Of a stretch of 64,000 nucleotides of DNA, positions 61,170-64,000 are shown piece after piece. The notes under the pieces were generated by a model. It ran no database searches and was not told where the DNA came from. It was given only the letters and a program-made list of their open reading frames with translations. The position numbers were made by a program, and so were the translations under genes. Position 1 is the first letter of the stretch. Every line of letters starts with the position of its first letter. Origin of the DNA: Acidobacteriota bacterium (GTDB lineage: Bacteria > Acidobacteriota > Terriglobia > Terriglobales > SCQP01); NCBI GenBank assembly GCA_004299485.1, contig SCQP01000014.1, forward strand, positions 186,001 through 250,000, in the 5' to 3' direction.

Positions 61170-63836
61170 CTACTTCGCCGGCGCAGGACCCTGCACCACC
61201 TGCACCAGCCGCTGCGGATTGACCCACTTGCGGAAGGCCGCCTGGACTTCGGGAGCGGTCAGCTTCAGGTAGGCTTGCGCCGCCATTGAGGGTTCGTCGA
61301 GGGGCAGGCCGAGGCTGGTGCGCGACAGCCAGCCGCGGGCGATACTGCCGATGCTGGCGGAGGCGAGAGGAATCTGGCGCAGTAGTTCCGCCTTGGCTTC
61401 GGTGAGATGGAAGGCGGGGACCGGCTCGCTCTGCATCTGTTGCAAGTCACGCACAACCATGGCATGCGCGCGCGCCGTCTTGTCGGGATCGCAGCCGAAG
61501 TTGACGCTATAGGTTGCGCGGGAGCGGCCGGCGCTGAAGGAAGAGTTCACAAAGTAAACCAGGCCGCCATTCTCGCGCAGATCGCGGTAGAGGCGGCTGG
61601 CATAGAAACCGCCACCGAGGACATAGTTGCCCAACTGCAGAGCATAGTAGTCCTGGTTGTAGCGGTTCATGCCGACGGTCTCGGCCAGGGTGACGCTGTC
61701 CTGCACGCGGCTGGGATCAGGCACAACGCTGGAATTGGGCTTATTGGCGGGCACGGCGGGCAACACGACGTTGGGGGTTGGGCCCTGGCTGTGCCAACCG
61801 CCAAAGTATTTCTTGACTTCAGCTTCGGCTACGGCGGGGGAGATGTTGCCAATCACGACGATGGTGGCGAGATCGGGGCGGTAGACCTGTTGGTAGTAGG
61901 CTTGGGCCTGCGCCAAGGTCAGTTTCATGAGGTTGGCGGGCAGGCTTTGGCGCAGCGTGGGATCACCGGCAGGCACCAGCGCCTGCTGCAGGGAGCGGCC
62001 GGCGAGATAACCGGGACTGCGAAGCTGACCGGCAGCGAGACCCGCCATTTGCCGCTGGGTGACCGTAAAAGCGCGCGCGGGCATCGCCGGATGCAGCTCG
62101 TTGTCGGCCAGCAATTGCAGACCACGATCAAAATGCGAGGCCAGCACTTGCAGGGAGAAAGAGGTGCCGGCGGATTCGTTGGCGCCGATTTCGTCGAGCG
62201 CCTTTTGGTAGGCCAGGCGGTCGAGGGTGGTGGTGCCGTAGGTGAACAAGCCATCGACGATCTCACCGATGCCCTTTTGATGGGGCGGCGACTCGAGATT
62301 GGATTCGCTGCGGATGTCGCCGAAGATGCTCACAGTGTCGTTGATCTTTTCCGGCTGGATGATGAGCTTCAGGCCGTTGCTCAGCGTGGTGACCACGGGA
62401 TGGGTGGTGGGTGCGGGGGCGGTGAGCTGGAACAGGGTGGCCGAAGCCCACTTGGGCAGCGTCACCGTCTTGACGGTCTTGGGGGTAAACGATTCGGCGC
62501 CGCCGAAGGAGGCGTGGGAGAGCGGTTTGCCCGAGGGTTGCGGCACGAGCAGCGCCTGAATTGCGTGCGCGGGCTGCAGATACTTTTTGGCGACGGCGTT
62601 CACCTGTGTAACGGTGACTTTCTGGATGGCGTCGAGATCGTCCTGAGGCGAGTTGCGGCCCTCAATAGCGACCGCTTGCGACCACGCATCGGCCAGGCCG
62701 CTGATGGAATTTTTATTCAACTCGGCAGCGAGCAGCTCGTCACGCTTGGCGGCTTCGACCAGACTGGGATCGACACCGTTTTTAACGTCGGCGGCAAGGA
62801 TGGCCTGCATTTCCTGCAGCAGCGTGTCGCCGCCCTGCGAGCCGGGATAGGCGGCAAAGGCCATGCCGACGCTGGCCTGCGCCTGCGGAATCATCTCGAA
62901 GGTCGCAAACAGGGCCTTGCCTTGCGGGACCAGGCCAAACAATGCGGCGCGCTGGCTGGCGAGCACATCCGCGAGCACGTCGGCGGCAGCGTAGTCGGGC
63001 GAAGAGGTGCCGGGCATGCGAAAAGCAACGTAGGCTGCGCCATAGGGGAAATCGCTGGTGAGATGGAGGGTGGCGGGGGTCACGGGCTGCAGATGAATGA
63101 CCGGGCGCGCCGGCAATTTCTTCGCGGGAATCGAAGTGAAGAGCGATTTGACCTGAGCCAGGGTCGCGGCCGGATCCAGATCGCCGGCAATGACCAGGAC
63201 GGCATTGTTGGGGGCGTACCAGTCGCGGTAAAACTTCTGCATCATGACTGCGGTGGTTTTATCGAAGCTGGGGCGGGTGCCCAGGCCGGAGTTCTCGAGC
63301 GGCGTACCCTTGTACATCGCCTTCAAGAGCTGGAGATAAAACTTGTAGCTCGGGTTGGAGTGATCGGCGGCAACCTCCTGCTCGATGGCGCCGCGCTCCT
63401 GCTCCCATTGCGCCTGGGAGTCGTCCACCGCGTTCATACGCGCCGCGGCAATGTGCAGCGCCAGGCTGACATCCTCCGCGGGAACGGTGAAGAAGTATTG
63501 GGTTACCGTCTGCTGGGTATCCGCGTTGAAGTTGCCGCCCATGGCGGCGGTGATTTCGCTGAGCTGGTCCTTGGTCAGGCCGGGACTGCCGCGGAACATC
63601 ATGTGTTCCTGCGCGTGGGCAAGGCCGGGAAAGCCGGCTGGGGTCTCGTTGGAGCCCACCTGATAATTGACCATGGTAGTTACCACAGGCGCGAGCGTGT
63701 TGCGCACGATGATGACGCGCAGGCCGTTGGAGAGCCGGGCGCGGAGAACGCCGCCAGGTGCTTGCGCCAGAAGACTCGCCGATCCCATTGCCACGGCAAC
63801 GGCCACGAGCAGGACAGCCAATCGTGAGTTCCGCAT
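61170..63836 (-). CDS. secreted M16 family zinc metallopeptidase, two-domain
   Basis: The 888-residue protein starts with a signal peptide (LAVLLVAVAVAMGSASLLAQ). The inverted zinc motif HAQEH lies at residues 74-78, with downstream glutamates in RGAIEQEV as third ligand. The second half is a non-catalytic M16 repeat (VTTLSNGLKLIIQPEKINDT and onward). Such periplasmic or outer-membrane peptidases degrade peptides in a clam-shell chamber. No partner gene is close by. Confidence 0.93.
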   Translation of the reverse strand: MRNSRLAVLLVAVAVAMGSASLLAQAPGGVLRARLSNGLRVIIVRNTLAPVVTTMVNYQVGSNETPAGFPGLAHAQEHMMFRGSPGLTKDQLSEITAAMGGNFNADTQQTVTQYFFTVPAEDVSLALHIAAARMNAVDDSQAQWEQERGAIEQEVAADHSNPSYKFYLQLLKAMYKGTPLENSGLGTRPSFDKTTAVMMQKFYRDWYAPNNAVLVIAGDLDPAATLAQVKSLFTSIPAKKLPARPVIHLQPVTPATLHLTSDFPYGAAYVAFRMPGTSSPDYAAADVLADVLASQRAALFGLVPQGKALFATFEMIPQAQASVGMAFAAYPGSQGGDTLLQEMQAILAADVKNGVDPSLVEAAKRDELLAAELNKNSISGLADAWSQAVAIEGRNSPQDDLDAIQKVTVTQVNAVAKKYLQPAHAIQALLVPQPSGKPLSHASFGGAESFTPKTVKTVTLPKWASATLFQLTAPAPTTHPVVTTLSNGLKLIIQPEKINDTVSIFGDIRSESNLESPPHQKGIGEIVDGLFTYGTTTLDRLAYQKALDEIGANESAGTSFSLQVLASHFDRGLQLLADNELHPAMPARAFTVTQRQMAGLAAGQLRSPGYLAGRSLQQALVPAGDPTLRQSLPANLMKLTLAQAQAYYQQVYRPDLATIVVIGNISPAVAEAEVKKYFGGWHSQGPTPNVVLPAVPANKPNSSVVPDPSRVQDSVTLAETVGMNRYNQDYYALQLGNYVLGGGFYASRLYRDLRENGGLVYFVNSSFSAGRSRATYSVNFGCDPDKTARAHAMVVRDLQQMQSEPVPAFHLTEAKAELLRQIPLASASIGSIARGWLSRTSLGLPLDEPSMAAQAYLKLTAPEVQAAFRKWVNPQRLVQVVQGPAPAK

Positions 63837-63865
63837 TTAGAGATTATAGGCGGCTCGCGCGCGTT

Positions 63866-64000
63866 TCAGTTTCGGGTTTCGAGCAAGGCGGCGAGATAGC
63901 CGGCGATGGCCAGCGAGGCGGTAGCGGCGGGTGAAGGGACATTGATGACGTGGGTAAAAAGGCCGTCGCGCAGGACATGAAAATCATCCAGAAGTTTGCC
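63866..64000 (-). CDS. FAD-dependent oxidoreductase, C-terminal end (L-2-hydroxyglutarate oxidase-like)
   Basis: Only the last 44 codons lie inside the window. They read KLLDDFHVLRDGLFTHVINV and then PSPAATASLAIAGYLAALLE, which resembles the C-terminus of L-2-hydroxyglutarate oxidase/DAO-type flavoenzymes ('H..N.PSPAATASLAI'). The rest of the gene lies beyond the right edge, so function is provisional. It ends 29 bases upstream of the M16 start. Confidence 0.6.
   Translation of the reverse strand, partial: GKLLDDFHVLRDGLFTHVINVPSPAATASLAIAGYLAALLETRN

Noticed and set aside
61407-63827. 806-residue open frame on the plus strand
   Set aside because: It is antisense to the well-supported M16 peptidase, has low-complexity composition typical of GC-rich shadow frames and no recognisable motif.

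Overview
The window is GC-rich, densely packed bacterial DNA that most resembles an acidobacterium (phylum Acidobacteriota). The main clue is a large orphan permease with duplicated MacB/FtsX halves at 2140-4617, a family strongly expanded in that phylum. A Tad pilus locus, an exosortase/PEP-CTERM system and a stressosome also fit. This is inferred from gene families only; no rRNA gene is present.

Layout. 1-2070: end of an ATP-grasp ligase-like gene behind a zinc metallopeptidase, then tRNA-Asp and tRNA-Val, all on the minus strand. 2140-9277: orphan permease, PLP-dependent sulfur amino acid enzyme, GNAT acetyltransferase, YihY-like membrane protein and a BlaI/M56 sensor pair. 9359-10959: tRNA-Asn and a rearranged S53 peptidase locus. 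11062-15762: heavy-metal-type RND efflux genes. 16156-26192: a nearly complete Tad pilus operon on the plus strand (pilin, prepilin peptidase, pseudopilins, CpaB, secretin, TadG, CpaE, CpaF, TadB, TadC, DUF192).

26330-50007: one unbroken minus-strand run of 19 genes, read from 50007 downward, in which neighbours overlap or lie at most 13 bases apart. It begins with a sigma-54 activator. It continues through polysaccharide export, chain-length and tyrosine-kinase genes, a priming sugar transferase, glycosyltransferases and modification enzymes, a polymerase/ligase and a flippase. It ends with exosortase, EpsI and a TPR lipoprotein, so it should build a surface polysaccharide and sort PEP-CTERM proteins to the surface.

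50269-57365: divergent from that operon lies RsbR-RsbS-RsbT-RsbX (stressosome), continuing into a histidine kinase and a NarL-type response regulator. A second sigma-54 activator follows, then two tandem PEP-CTERM proteins, each with a near-consensus -24/-12 sigma-54 promoter and its own terminator. The two activators lack receiver domains and carry almost the same DNA-binding helix. My model is that stress sensing, a two-component relay and sigma-54 control act together on the polysaccharide and PEP-CTERM products; the link from the stressosome to the sigma-54 part is inferred from position only.

57549-64000: flavin reductase-like protein, MscS-type channel, site-2 protease with zinc ribbons, an M16 peptidase and the end of an FAD oxidoreductase. 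A dispersed intergenic repeat of about 110 bases occurs four times in the same orientation (1483, 15795, 26193, 57422). I see no CRISPR array, insertion sequence or prophage.
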